Part shown: one piece after another, positions 45,219 to 57,794 of the stretch | Layout of the letters: each line of letters begins with the position of its first letter | Numbering within the stretch: the first letter of the stretch is position 1 | Origin: Sipunculus nudus | Lineage: Eukaryota > Annelida > Sipuncula > Golfingiida > Sipunculidae | Direction: 5' to 3' | Assembly (NCBI GenBank): GCA_026874595.1 | Contig: CM049322.1 | Coordinates: 60,330,886-60,394,885 of the forward strand | Length of the DNA stretch: 64,000 bases | Notes under the pieces: generated by a model | What the model was told of the DNA's origin: nothing | Database searches by the model: none | The model's input: only the letters and a program-made list of their open reading frames with translations | Translations under genes and position numbers: made by a program

Positions 45219-47651
45219 TTTTAGCTCAGCTGACTTTCAGTCATGCTGGGCTATAGCGATGGGTCTTTGTCCGGCGTCCTTCCGTCTGTCCGTCCGGCCG
45301 TCCGTCCGTTAGCAGGGCACAAATCGTAACCGTAGGGGCTAGGGCCATGAACCCTATGCAGTCTTAGAGGTTATAAAAAGATCTCCTTGCAAACCTGAAA
45401 TTAGGTCACTGCGACCTATATTCTCGAAGTTATGGGGTGTGTTTGCACCCCCCAGAAATAACTCTTTGAGACAAAATTTTCATCCCAAACCTTCCATCTT
45501 TCACATACAGCTCACCTACCAACAGGGGAAGAACCATAATTTTTTTTAGGTCAAAAGGTCAAAGGTCAAGGTCACAGGAGCCTCTTCTTTGAAAAGCCTG
45601 TGGATGCATTTTAAGCCAACCCTTTCATCCCAATTCTTTGATCTTTCACATATAGCTCACCTACTAAGTTGGAGAAGAATTCTATAGATTTTGAGGTCAC
45701 AAGGTCAAAGGTCAGGGGCACAGGATCCACTTCTTTGAAAAGGTAGTGGACACATTTCAAGCAAGACTTTTCATTTCAAACGTTCCAGCACTGATATCGC
45801 TTCTCTGCCAACAGGGGAAAAGACCTGTTGATTTTGAGGTCAAAGGTCAAGTACACAGCACCCACTTCTTGCGTGGAGTCATTTTCAGGCAAACTTTTCA
45901 ATCTGTACCTTCCATCTGTCATATATGGCTTACCTACCAATAAGGGAAGAAGCCTATTGATGTTGAGGTCAAAAAGTCAAAGGTCAAGGTCACAATTTTT
46001 AATTGTTCTAAATGCTTGTGAGCATATTTCAAGTGTAACTGTTCAACCTAAACCTTTAGGCTTTCACATATGCCACATCTATGCATCACTCAGTTTGACT
46101 CAAACTTCATATTTGTGGGTCTTTTTGCTTGAATAAATAACTTATTGATTTTGGGGTCAGCTGGTCAGCAAGTTAAAGGTTGCAGGTCAAAGTTATTCAC
46201 CCATTGGTTGCCAAGTAATTACACCAGATTTAAGTGGTCAGTAGTTACCCATCATTTAGAAAGAATCCAGTTGATATATGTGCAAAAGGCCAAGGTCATA
46301 GGTCAGGGATGTTCACAATTACTTATTTTATAGACCATCTCTATTTTTCTTGTATATATAACCATCCCACTCCAGCTGGTACATCTCCCTGTGTGGCTGT
46401 AATTGTGAGTGACACTGGTGACATATGACTCCCTTTTGTATCAGCCTATTAAGTGATAAGGCTCAGTGATAAGTACCTCGTTACTTCATAACAAAAACAC
46501 TGTTGTCAGAATGCTTCAGCCAGGCATTAAGACTATGAGAGTATAGTATTAAGGTTTAGCTACTGATTTATAAGATGATGGGAACATTTTGCAGTTTATT
46601 TTATGGAATCCTAGCAATAAACTTAGTTTCCTAGATATCTGAATATTTTAATATATATCACCACATATAAAAGCAAGTGTTTGTTCTCATAATATGTGGA
46701 TGTGTACCTTGATTTAGGATGGCTTTTTGTTTTATTTCAAGACTCTTAGTCATGCTTTCTGCATTTCTTTTTCTTTCAGGTTTGGCAGTTTACCTACCAT
46801 GCTGACCCCATTGAAAACCAGAGTGATAATAAAAAATATTGGACTTGCACTTTTTACAATTGCATATCTATAAATCTGATACGAGGGCCTGGACATGCCT
46901 TTTGAATTATTTTGGGCATTTATTACTGGATAATTTGCCCCAAGTTTGGTCTCTTATTGGAGAATGTGGGATATCAAATGTCATACTTGTCAGAAATCCA
47001 TTATGTCTGCCAGTTAGCCACCTTAGAAATTCTTTCTTCAGGGCAGTTTCAGTAATTTTTCTTTAATGTTTGGTCCGATTTAGAGAATGTTTGTTGTCTG
47101 ATTTCAGACTTGTCAGAAGTCCAATATGGCCACCAGGCAACCATCTTTTAATTCCTTTTGATCATATTATCTCAAGAACAGTTAAAGTGAATGCAGTTGG
47201 ATGTATATTTATGTAATCTTGTAAAGGATTGGGTCAAATATTTCTGAATAAATATTACCATCATTTATAAAAGTGCAGTACAGTTGGCTTGTATTGAATA
47301 AAAATTCATACAGAAGCACCTGTTTCTCAATAATTCTAACATGTATTTCCTTGATTTTTGCTATATATTTTGATCTGATATTTGCCCTTGTGGTGTTCCT
47401 TTTGAGACTGACAGGTTTCAAGCAAGCTGTTGGAATAGTTCCTGATAGCTTAACAATTATGCATTTTCCTCAGACCATCAATTCACTGTGTTTTAACCAG
47501 ACATAGGTGATATATATTTCTGTTGTCATAGAAAATTTTCAACTAATTGGCAAATTGGTTCTTCAAAATTTGACTGGAAGATGTGAATCTCAGTCCATGA
47601 TGTCACAGGTCATGCTTGGCAGCTGAGCGTCATGACCCATGGGTCACTTGT
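45219..47651 (+). mobile_element. Family B element B4 with AGGTCA-array interior
   Basis: The B 5' end (TTTTTAGCTCAGCTGACTTT) is followed by GTCCGTCCGGCCGTCCG and one B-like unit (TTAGGTCACTGCGACCTATA). The interior then switches to units with AGGTCAAAGGTCAAGGTCAC as in F (45540-46000). Sequence from 46330 to 47600 is mostly low-copy but has two diverged copies of a phrase with CTTGTCAGAAGTCCAATATGG. It ends GCAGCTGAGCGTCATGACCC, hairpin TGACCC-AT-GGGTCA, CTTGTT. It links the B ends to an F-type interior. Confidence 0.75.
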
Positions 47652-50600
47652 TTAATTCCTGAACGTGTTTGCTAATTCCTGTATGTGTTTGTTAATTCCT
47701 GTTCTTGGTTGTTAATTCCTGTACGTGTTTGTTAATTCCTGTTCTTGGTTGTTAATTGCTGTACGTGTTTGTTAATTCCTGTTCTTGGTTGTTAATTCCT
47801 GTTCTTGGTTGTTAATTCCTGTTCTTGGTTGTTAATTCCTGTACGTGTTTGTTAATTCCTGTTCTTGGTTGTTAATTGCTGTACGTGTTTGTTAATTCCT
47901 GTTCTTGGTTGTTAATTCCTGTTCTTGGTTGTTAATTCCTGTTCTTGGTTGTTAATTCCTGTTCTTGGTTGTTAATTCCTGTTCTTGGTTGTTAATTCCT
48001 GTTCTTGGTTGTTAATTCCTGTTCTTGGTTGTTAATTCCTGTTCTTGGTTGTAAATTCCTGTTCTTGGTTGTTAATTCCTGTTCTTGGTTGTTAATTCCT
48101 GTTCTTGGTTGTTAATTCCTGTATGTGTTTGTTAATTCCTGTTCTTGGTTGTTAATTCCTGTTCTTGGTTGTTAATTCCTGTTCTTGGTTGTTAATTCCT
48201 GTTCTTGGTTGTTAATTCCTGTAAGTGTTTGTTAATTCCTGTTCTTGGTTGTTAATTCCTGTTCTTGGTTGTTAATTCCTGTTCTTGGTTGTTAATTCCT
48301 GTATGTGTTTGTTAATTCCTGTTCTTGGTTGTTAATTCCTGTTCTTGGTTGTTAATTCCTGTTCTTGGTTGTTAATTCCTGTTCTTGGTTGTTAATTCCT
48401 GTTCTTGGTTGTTAATTCCTGTTCTTGGTTGTTAATTCCTGTTCTTGGTTGTTAATTCCTGTACGTGTTTGTTAATTCCTGTTCTTGGTTGTTAATTCCT
48501 GTTCTTGGTTGTTAATTCCTGTACGTGTTTGTTAATTCCTGTTCTTGGTTGTTAATTCCTGTTCTTGGTTGTTAATTCCTGTTCTTGGTTGTTAATTCCT
48601 GTTCTTGGTTGTTAATTCCTGTATGTGTTTGTTAATTCCTGTTCTTGGTTGTTAATTCCTGTTCTTGGTTGTTAATTCCTGTTCTTGGTTGTTAATTCCT
48701 GTATGTGTTTGTTAATTCCTGTTCTTGGTTGTTAATTCCTGTTCTTGGTTGTTAATTCCTGTTCTTGGTTGTTAATTCCTGTATGTGTTTGTTAATTCCT
48801 GTTCTTGGTTGTTAATTCCTGTTCTTGGTTGTTAATTCCTGTTCTTGGTTGTTAATTCCTGTTCTTGGTTGTTAATTCCTGTACGTGTTTGTTAATTCCT
48901 GTTCTTGGTTGTTAATTCCTGTTCTTGGTTGTTAATTCCTGTACGTGTTTGTTAATTCCTGTTCTTGGTTGTTAATTCCTGTTCTTGGTTGTTAATTCCT
49001 GTTCTTGGTTGTTAATTCCTGTTCTTGGTTGTTAATTCCTGTATGTGTTTGTTAATTCCTGTTCTTGGTTGTTAATTCCTGTTCTTGGTTGTTAATTCCT
49101 GTTCTTGGTTGTTAATTCCTGTATGTGTTTGTTAATTCCTGTTCTTGGTTGTTAATTCCTGTTCTTGGTTGTTAATTCCTGTTCTTGGTTGTTAATTCCT
49201 GTATGTGTTTGTTAATTCCTGTTCTTGGTTGTTAATTCCTGTTCTTGGTTGTTAATTCCTGTTCTTGGTTGTTAATTCCTGTTCTTGGTTGTTAATTCCT
49301 GTTCTTGGTTGTTAATTCCTGTTCTTGGTTGTTAATTCCTGTACGTGTTTGTTAATTCCTGTTCTTGGTTGTTAATTCCTGTTCTTGGTTGTTAATTCCT
49401 GTACGTGTTTGTTAATTCCTGTTCTTGGTTGTTAATTCCTGTTCTTGGTTGTTAATTCCTGTTCTTGGTTGTTAATTCCTGTTCTTGGTTGTTAATTCCT
49501 GTATGTGTTTGTTAATTCCTGTTCTTGGTTGTTAATTCCTGTTCTTGGTTGTTAATTCCTGTTCTTGGTTGTTAATTCCTGTATGTGTTTGTTAATTCCT
49601 GTTCTTGGTTGTTAATTCCTGTTCTTGGTTGTTAATTCCTGTTCTTGGTTGTTAATTCCTGTTCTTGGTTGTTAATTCCTGTTCTTGGTTGTTAATTCCT
49701 GTTCTTGGTTGTTAATTCCTGTTCTTGGTTGTTAATTCCTGTACGTGTTTGTTAATTCCTGTTCTTGGTTGTTAATTCCTGTTCTTGGTTGTTAATTCCT
49801 GTACGTGTTTGTTAATTCCTGTTCTTGGTTGTTAATTCCTGTTCTTGGTTGTTAATTCCTGTTCTTGGTTGTTAATTCCTGTTCTTGGTTGTTAATTCCT
49901 GTATGTGTTTGTTAATTCCTGTTCTTGGTTGTTAATTCCTGTTCTTGGTTGTTTATTCCTGTTCTTGGTTGTTAATTCCTGTATGTGTTTGTTAATTCCT
50001 GTACGTGTTTGTTAATTCCTGTTCTTGGTTGTTAATTCCTGTTCTTGGTTGTTAATTCCTGTTCTTGGTTGTTAATTCCTGTTCTTGGTTGTTTATTCCT
50101 GTTCTTGGTTGTTAATTCCTGTTCTTGGTTGTTAATTCCTGTACGTGTTTGTTAATTCCTGTTCTTGGTTGTTAATTCCTGTTCTTGGTTGTTATTTCCT
50201 GTACGTGTTTGTTAATTCCTGTACGTGTTTGTTAATTCCTGTACGTGTTTGTTAATTCCTGTTCTTGGTTGTTAATTCCTGTACGTGTTTGTTAATTCCT
50301 GTACGTGTTTGTTAATTCCTGTTCTTGGTTGTTAATTCCTGTTCTTGGTTGTTAATTCCTGTTCTTGGTTGTTAATTCCTGTATGTGTTTGTTAATTCCT
50401 GTTCTTGGTTGTTAATTCCTGTTCTTGGTTGTTAATTCCTGTTCTTGGTTGTTAATTCCTGTTCTTGGTTGTTAATTCCTGTACGTGTTTGTTAATTCCT
50501 GTTCTTGGTTGTTAATTCCTGTTCTTGGTTGTTAATTCCTGTTCTTGGTTGTTAATTCCTGTTCTTGGTTGTTAATTCCTGTATGTGTTTGTTAATTCCT

Positions 50601-51893
50601 GTTCTTGGTTGTTAATTCCTGTTCTTGGTTGTTTATTCCTGTTCTTGGTTGTTAATTCCTGTATGTGTTTGTTAATTCCTGTTCTTGGTTGTTAATTCCT
50701 GTTCTTGGTTGTTATTTCCTGTACGTGTTTGTTAATTCCTGTACGTGTTTGTTAATTCCTGTACGTGTTTGTTAATTCCTGTTCTTGGTTGTTAATTCCT
50801 GTTCTTGGTTGTTAATTCCTGTTCTTGGTTGTTAATTCCTGTATGTGTTTGTTAATTCCTGTTCTTGGTTGTTAATTCCTGTTCTTGGTTGTTAATTCCT
50901 GTTCTTGGTTGATAATTCCTGTTCTTGGTTGTTAATTCCTGTACGTGTTTGTTAATTCCTGTTCTTGGTTGTTAATTCCTGTTCTTGGTTGTTAATTCCT
51001 GTACGTGTTTGTTAATTCCTGTTCTTGGTTGTTAATTCCTGTTCTTGGTTGTTAATTCCTGTATGTGTTTGTTAATTCCTGTTCTTGGTTGTTAATTCCT
51101 GTTCTTGGTTGTTAATTCCTGTTCTTGGTTGTTAATTCCTGTATGTGTTTGTTAATTCCTGTTCTTGGTTGTTAATTCCTGTTCTTGGTTGTTTATTCCT
51201 GTTCTTGGTTGTTAATTCCTGTATGTGTTTGTTAATTCCTGTTCTTGGTTGTTAATTCCTGTTCTTGGTTGTTATTTCCTGTACGTGTTTGTTAATTCCT
51301 GTACGTGTTTGTTAATTCCTGTACGTGTTTGTTAATTCCTGTTCTTGGTTGTTAATTCCTGTTCTTGGTTGATAATTCCTGTATGGGTTTGTTAATTCCT
51401 GTTCTCGGTTGTTAATTCCTGTTCTTGGTTGTTAATTCCTGTTCTTGGTTGTTAATTCCTGTTCTTGGTTGTTAATTCCTGTACGTGTTTGTTAATTCCT
51501 GTTCTTGGTTGTTAATTCCTGTTCTTGGTTGTTAATTCCTGTACGTGTTTGTTAATTCCTGTTCTTGGTTGTTAATTCCTGTTCTTGGTTGTTAATTCCT
51601 GTTCTTGGTTGTTAATTCCTGTATGTGTTTGTTAATTCCTGTTCTTGGTTGTTAATTCCTGTTCTTGGTTGTTAATTCCTGTTCTTGGTTGTTAATTCCT
51701 GTTCTTGGTTGTTAATTCCTGTACGTGTTTGTTAATTCCTGTTCTTGGTTGTTAATTCCTGTTCTTGGTTGTTAATTCCTGTAAGTGTTTGTTAATTCCT
51801 GTTCTTGGTTGTTTATTCCTGTTCTTGGTTGTTAATTCCTGTATGTGTTTGTTAATTCCTGTTCTTGGTTGTTATTTCCTGTACGTGTTTGTT
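47652..51893. repeat. 20-bp minisatellite, about 212 units, with higher-order structure
   Basis: The unit is GTTAATTCCTGTTCTTGGTT, with frequent variants in the last ten bases: GTACGTGTTT, GTATGTGTTT and GTAAGTGTTT. Variants recur in fixed order. The 21-unit block starting at 48421 is repeated in the same order at 48841 (420 bp), and its core recurs from about 49341. In the distal half a run of three GTACGTGTTT units recurs near 50201, 50721 and 51281. The array begins at the last base of B4. Confidence 0.96.
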
Positions 51894-52186
51894 CACAATA
51901 TCATCTTGAATAGAATCCCAATAAATTTCAGGTCACCTCAGCAATGGGTCTATGAATGGATTAAATTTTGGTGCAAGTCTGGCTCATGATCTGGATCTTG
52001 GATGGACTTAACAGGAATATTCACAAAATGTGCAGTCACATATGCATGATTGGACATGGGAATATGGGCCAAATAAATGAATGCAAACACTTGTTTTGGG
52101 AACTAATGTACCAATGAACGATTGAAAAGAAGTGAATGAAAAGAATGGTTGTGGGGAAACTCCTATTACTGCTTTCATGGCGCCCA
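51894..52186. other. Low-copy spacer
   Basis: About 290 bp between two arrays; no gene or repeat seen. Confidence 0.5.
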
Positions 52187-52495
52187 CATGCACAGGAAAG
52201 ATAAAACACCCACACACACAGGAAAGATAAAACGCCCGCACACACAGGAAAGATAAAAAGCCCGCACACACTGGAAAGATAAAACGCCCGCACACACAGG
52301 AAAGATAAAACGCCCACACACACAAGAAAGATAAAACACCCACACACACAGGAAAGATAAAACGCCCACACACACAGGAAAGATAAAGCGCCCACACCCA
52401 CAGGAAAGTTAAAACGCCCACACACACAGGAAAGATAAAACACCCACACACACAGGAAAGATAAAACACCCACACACACAGGAAAGATAAAACCA
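52187..52495. repeat. 26-bp minisatellite, about 12 units
   Basis: The unit contains CACACACAGGAAAGATAAAA with CGCCC or CACCC before it. Overlapping cysteine/phenylalanine-rich minus-strand frames arise because three units (78 bp) make whole codons. They are not genes. Confidence 0.92.
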
Positions 52496-54022
52496 GAACA
52501 TCCTTATGTTTATGATTGTATTTACAAAACTAGCACTATACAATGCAATATGAATGTGTCACATGACATGTCACATGACATGAATACCACCGCTTCCCAC
52601 GTTAGATACAGAACAAGAAACATAAACCATCCTGTGCATGATCCACAGGACTTACAGTGTACAGTGTGTTACTTGTTGAAACGTATATACCCTAACCTCG
52701 GATGTGGAACCATATATCAAACAGTTACAGATATCCATTGCACGCTATCAAGACAGAACACTTCATATACCTGTAAAGACCTCTATGATTTAATCCATGA
52801 GAAGCATCCATTTCATTAAATATTCATGAACTTAAAATCCATGTCTGGGGATTCTGATGATTAAATATTCATGAACTTAAATGACCAATCACCTCTGCAG
52901 GGGTTTGGTCATAAAATTTTTATGAAATGAATTGACCAATCATCTGTAATATTTGGAAACCAGTAACTTTCACTGTCTCAGGCCATCCACAGAGTTTGAT
53001 ACAAAAGGCAAAGTTCTTGAACTTTTAAAATGCAAACTAATAACTGCCAATCAATCATAGCTGGTGTTACAATAAGCTCCCCCCCCCTTTCTCCCCCACA
53101 TCACAGCAGGAAAATAATTCAGTTTGTTTAACTGACATTATTTGCTGGAATTCTTACACCCGCATGCGCTAAAAAGATATGTGAAACTTCTTTAACTTTT
53201 TATTTCTCAGAGGTATTACCATTAACATGGTCAGACTTGAATAAATATTGTTTAATATGCAAGTGTTTCCAAAAGATAGGACAGTGGTCAGTCTCAAAAT
53301 CTGGGCTTGTCATGTGTTATGAGGACGCTATATAAAAGGAGTTTCAGTTCAAAAGGGCCTGACACGAGAGACCCCTGGTGGTGACCTGTGTAACATCAGG
53401 TCATCTTAGGATAACAGTAAATCCTGGCATAACTAATAAATAACTGTTATTAAAATCATGACCTAAATAATCTGTCTGAAAATGACTACAAAAGATCAAG
53501 TGTGCTCACGATGATGGATACAGGAGGTTACACCTTGACCCCTGATTGTGTCAACCCAAGACTGCTAAAGATCAACCTACACAAGCCAGTTACGCTTTGA
53601 CCTCTAATAGTGTCAAAATGACACCACTAGAGATCAACCTACACAAGTCAGTTACGCTTTGACCTCTAATAGTGTCAAACCAACACCATTAGAGATCAAC
53701 CTACACAAGTCAGTTCCACAGAGACTCCAATCATATTAACTCTTTGTTCAAATGAGCTCCTTATAATATTTTATTTAAATGTAGTGCTTACAATTTAAAA
53801 AAAATAATTAACAAGAAAACCGCAAATCTTGAATAATGAACACCAAAATTACAGAGTTTTTGAGGTCTAGGTAGACATGTGAGTGGGTGTACTACTGAGA
53901 GGGGGGGGGGGGGGGACTTATGAATGTTTAGGGACGTAACCAATACTAATGAATCATTAAATTATAGTAACAAGTGGGTTAATTACAGGTCTTTTAAATA
54001 TACATGAAGGCTTTCTTTGGTA
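52496..54022. other. Low-copy DNA with small repeats
   Basis: It contains a direct repeat of TAAATATTCATGAACTTAAA near 52816 and 52862, and a 62-bp tandem at about 53527-53715 (ATCAACCTACACAAG at 53571, 53633 and 53695). It also has a C-run near 53081 and a long G-run at 53901-53915. No gene is recognised. Confidence 0.5.
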
Positions 54023-56075
54023 CCGTAAAATCTCCACTTAAAACCGCACTTCCGATTAAAACCGCACCCAGACTTCGCCGAAATTCCAGGTGAGACACCG
54101 CGAGGGGCTCAAATACTAAAAACCCCCCTTTAAAACCGCACCAACTTTCGCTACGGAATGATTTGACAAAAGACACAATCAAGCTATCATCTAGAAATGA
54201 ACACGCGTAGGTTGCGGCTCGGCCATTCCTGTCCACTTTAAAATTCCTTGGGCATTTTATTTAAACACATCATAAGACTTTTTTTGCAGGGTCACTCAAG
54301 CATGAAGTTTGGGAAGACGCAAGGGCCGGTGAACCTCTGCCTGTTTATACATATTTTATATTCCGTGCCGTATTCTTGTTTGCTACTGATTTGTCATTAT
54401 ATTTTGGAAAAAAATATTTTGCTTATCCATTTCAAGTCACTGTATATTTTAATTCTAAAAGTAATGTTTTTAATCTTAATTTTTGATGAAAATTCCATTT
54501 TCTGGAATTACTCGGAAGATTCAAATCATTTTCATACCGGTTACTTCGGTATTATCATCGTCACATTGTACGTTGACATCGCTCCATGTTACAATTTGCT
54601 GGTTCGTTTGAAAACATCGCTGGTCACCTTAACTAAATATCAAAGTAACTGAAGTTACCTTGTCGAGATACGCACGTATAAGAAACATGACGCTTGAAAA
54701 AGGGTGATTTTAAGGTAAAATTAAAGTGGCCAGTCGGGGTAAGCAAGTTTTTTTCCTGAAGAAAGTTTCCGTGTGAGGAGCCATTTTGTCAAGGCAGTGT
54801 TCGCGCAAGGCACGCTGGGACGAAATAGGTGGCTGTTCTGTTAACCACCCACTGCGTACAGCCGTTCAAAATATTCTTAGCAGAATACCGGGGCATTACA
54901 GCACATGGCGGCACTCAAACTTGATTTTAAAACGATCGTCTGCCATTGTGTGACTCTTTGCGATGTCAGCTTTTTATTTACTTTACGTTTTAAACAAATA
55001 ATCATTCCTAAATAATGCCGCAAATGGGTTTATAGTAGGCTTTTATTTCAATTTTGCTTGACCATGCCCAACGATGTGGGCCGCTGTTAGCCTTAGCACC
55101 CGTCCTCTCTTACTACGCTACGCTGTGCGAGAGCCCTAGAAGATAATTTGAGGAAACTGGAGACATTCCATATGACAATTAAATTATATTTCGTCTGAAA
55201 ATGTCGTATTCGTTAAGAAATAAAGATATTCTTATCAAATAAGCATATAACATTCCACTTAGACAGTGTTTGTCCACTTTAAATGTTGATTAGAAGAATA
55301 TGTATTATCCTAATAAACGGTGATACACGGGGAACGATGTCTGCTCTGGGTTTTCCCTCCAGCCACGGCTGGCCGGCAGCCGCCTGTGTAACCAGTGGTA
55401 ACGGGCCTTGTTGGCTCAGCGAGCAAAGGTCACGCAGTTCATTGTTTCAGATTCTGAGACAGTTTCAAGCGCAAGGATTGCAAAGTTTTAAAAGTGAGTC
55501 TTGTTTACATACTAAAACAATATTTAGCTGAATTTCGTGGTCATTCGAATAAAGTACTATAACTCCCTTAGATTACTTAAAGTTTCCTTGTCATAAACGC
55601 ACTATTTGATTTTACACGATTTTTTTCCGACAAGGGTTTGAAGTTCTCCAGTTTTCTCTGAAGCTTTTTATGCGGCGGTATCCTGGGTCCTGGATACCGC
55701 CGCATTTAATGCAGTAAGGCCGCTGTGTGTTACAGCAGGGTTGTTGTAAACGTATTATTTGGTAACAATTACCAAGATTTTATAACAAGTTATATATCAC
55801 ACGAAAACTAATCAGCAATATTTTAATTTATAAATAACAAATAACCGTAAATAATACATTTACACACGGCTCCCATGCATGCGAGACTGCTGCTAAGAAC
55901 GGCCTTTGAAAGTTGCAATATTATCGCTCACTCACCGGCCCAAAAACGATGACTGTCAGGAAGATATTCAGGAAACCCTTCTAGTATAAACCGCACAGTG
56001 CTTTCAGGAAATCAACCTGATTTCAAGATTTTGAATTTCTTGATTAAACCGCGGTTTTAAGTGGAGATTTTACGG
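54023..56075. mobile_element. 2.05-kb terminal-inverted-repeat transposon, TA-flanked, non-autonomous
   Basis: The ends are perfect 25-bp inverted repeats starting CCGTAAAATCTCCACTTAAA, with TA on each side (54021-54022 and 56076-56077). That suggests TA target duplication as in Tc1/mariner-type elements. Subterminal AAACCGCAC motifs repeat near both ends. The interior is less AT-rich in places (55330-55440) and holds a 14-bp-stem hairpin at 55670-55705. The 134-residue frame (54248-54652) is hydrophobic and has no transposase signature; the 82-residue frame at 55283-55531 is unrecognised. Superfamily is inferred from the TA flanks only. Confidence 0.85.
55670..55705. other. Perfect 14-bp stem hairpin
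   Basis: ATGCGGCGGTATCC is followed by an 8-base loop (TGGGTCCT) and GGATACCGCCGCAT. It sits in the 3' half of the TA-flanked transposon, is much richer in G and C than its flanks, and is followed by TTTAATG rather than a T-run. Confidence 0.9.
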
Positions 56076-56077
56076 TA

Positions 56078-56292
56078 ATTACTATACAAATGTATTTTTT
56101 ATAGAAAACTGTAACATGTATACAGTACCTTTATTTCAATTAAAAAGTAGGACAACAGTATGTGGGTTTTTGTGAGAAGTTTGTCCTTGCTAAATGGCAT
56201 ATCACTTGTGGACATGTGAAAATAGTAGAAGTCAGGTCAGAGGTTGGTCCAAACTACTCTAGCATACTTAATTGTATGTATGTGTGTGTGAT

Positions 56293-56357
<65 letters not shown>

Positions 56358-56837
56358 TTCAGTTGTACTGTACTCCACTCTCTTTAAATACAAAGTAACA
56401 AGGTAAATGTATATCTTCAAAGCTTACATTGAAAATGTTGCATTTCACATAAATTCATGGACACAAGATATTTACATGCAAAGAATGTGATTGGAAAATA
56501 GAAGACTCCTCTCAACAGACCACAGAGACGACAGAAAAATAATAGCAAGTTAAACCTGGAACAGAGTACGGCAATCACTGTAGTCATAATATATACTGTT
56601 CTAAGTATGCCCTGTGGGGCATGGTGACGTGCACAGACACAGGGTACTGCAAATCTTACTGGACTGACCTTCAAGTTTGTGTTAAGCACAGTTAAGCATA
56701 TTAACTGAGAACGTACTTCTGTGTGTTTGTGGCTAATTACAATGCTGTATCATTACCATTATGAAATACCTGCAGGAGAGATATGTGTGTGTACAAAGAC
56801 GGACTAACCTACAGAGTGCACAGATAAGTGATATCTA
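56078..56837. other. Low-copy DNA with a TA microsatellite
   Basis: (TG)n then (TA)n at about 56280-56350. A 90-residue minus-strand frame (56417-56689) has no recognisable features. Confidence 0.5.
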
Positions 56838-57794
56838 TACACTGAGATAGCAGAGTGTGATGCTGGAGTGTACACTGAGATAGCAGAGTGTGATGCTGGA
56901 GTGTACACTGAGATAGCAGAGTGTGATGCTGGAGTGTACACTGAGATAGCAGAGTGTGATGCTGGAGTGTACACTGAGATAGCAGAGTGTGATGCTGGAG
57001 TGTACACTGAGATAGCAGAGTGTGATGCTGGAGTGTACACTGAGATAGCAGAGTGTGATGCTGGAGCGTACACTGAGATAGCAGAGTGTGATGCTGGAGC
57101 GTACACTGAGATAGCAGAGTGTGATGCTGGAGCGTACACTGAGATAGCAGAGTGTGATGCTGGAGCGTACACTGAGATAGCAGAGTGTGATGCTGGAGTG
57201 TATACTGAGATAGCAGAGTGTGATGCTGGAGTGTACACTGAGATAGCAGAGTGTGATGCTGGAGTGTACACTGAGATAGCAGAGTGTGATGCTGGAGTGT
57301 ACACTGAGATAGCAGAGTGTGATGCTGGAGTGTACACTGAGATAGCAGAGTGTGATGCTGGAGTGTACACTGAGATAGCAGAGTGTGATGCTGGAGTGTA
57401 CACTGAGATAGCAGAGTGTGATGCTGGAGTGTATACTGAGATAGCAGAGTGTGATGCTGGAGTGTATACTGAGATAGCAGAGTGTGATGCTGGAGTGTAC
57501 ACTGAGATAGCAGAGTGTGATGCTGGAGTGTACACTGAGATAGCAGAGTGTGATGCTGGAGTGTACACTGAGATAGCAGAGTGTGATGCTGGAGTGTACA
57601 CTGAGATAGCAGAGTGTGATGCTGGAGTGTACACTGAGATAGCAGAGTGTGATGCTGGAGTGTACACTGAGATAGCAGAGTGTGATGCTGGAGTGTATAC
57701 TGAGATAGCAGAGTGTGATGCTGGAGTGCAGTCTGAGATAGCAGAGTGTGATGCTGGAGTGCAGTCTGAGATAGCAGAGTGTGATGCTGGAGTG
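56838..57794. repeat. 33-bp minisatellite, 29 units
   Basis: The unit contains TACACTGAGATAGCAGAGTG and TGATGCTGGAGTG. 957 bp make exactly 29 units of 33 bp. Four successive units change GTG to GCG (about 57066-57169), and the last three carry CAGTCTGAG at their start. All frames repeat as 11-residue units (VYTEIAECDAG on plus). The very low divergence points to recent expansion. The open frames follow from the period. Confidence 0.95.

Noticed and set aside
46745-46920. Strong acceptor-like tract (CATTTCTTTTTCTTTCAG) followed by an open frame
   Set aside because: It lies inside element B4, there is no matching donor, and the frame ends within about 120 bp. A captured exon cannot be excluded but is not supported.
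52008-52479. Cysteine-rich minus-strand frames resembling a secreted repeat protein
   Set aside because: They arise from the 26-bp CACACA-rich array; frame shifts between units give the same type of peptide in all three frames.
54248-54652. 134-codon frame as a transposase for the TA-flanked element
   Set aside because: The deduced sequence is hydrophobic, and I saw no DDE/D catalytic pattern or helix-turn-helix.
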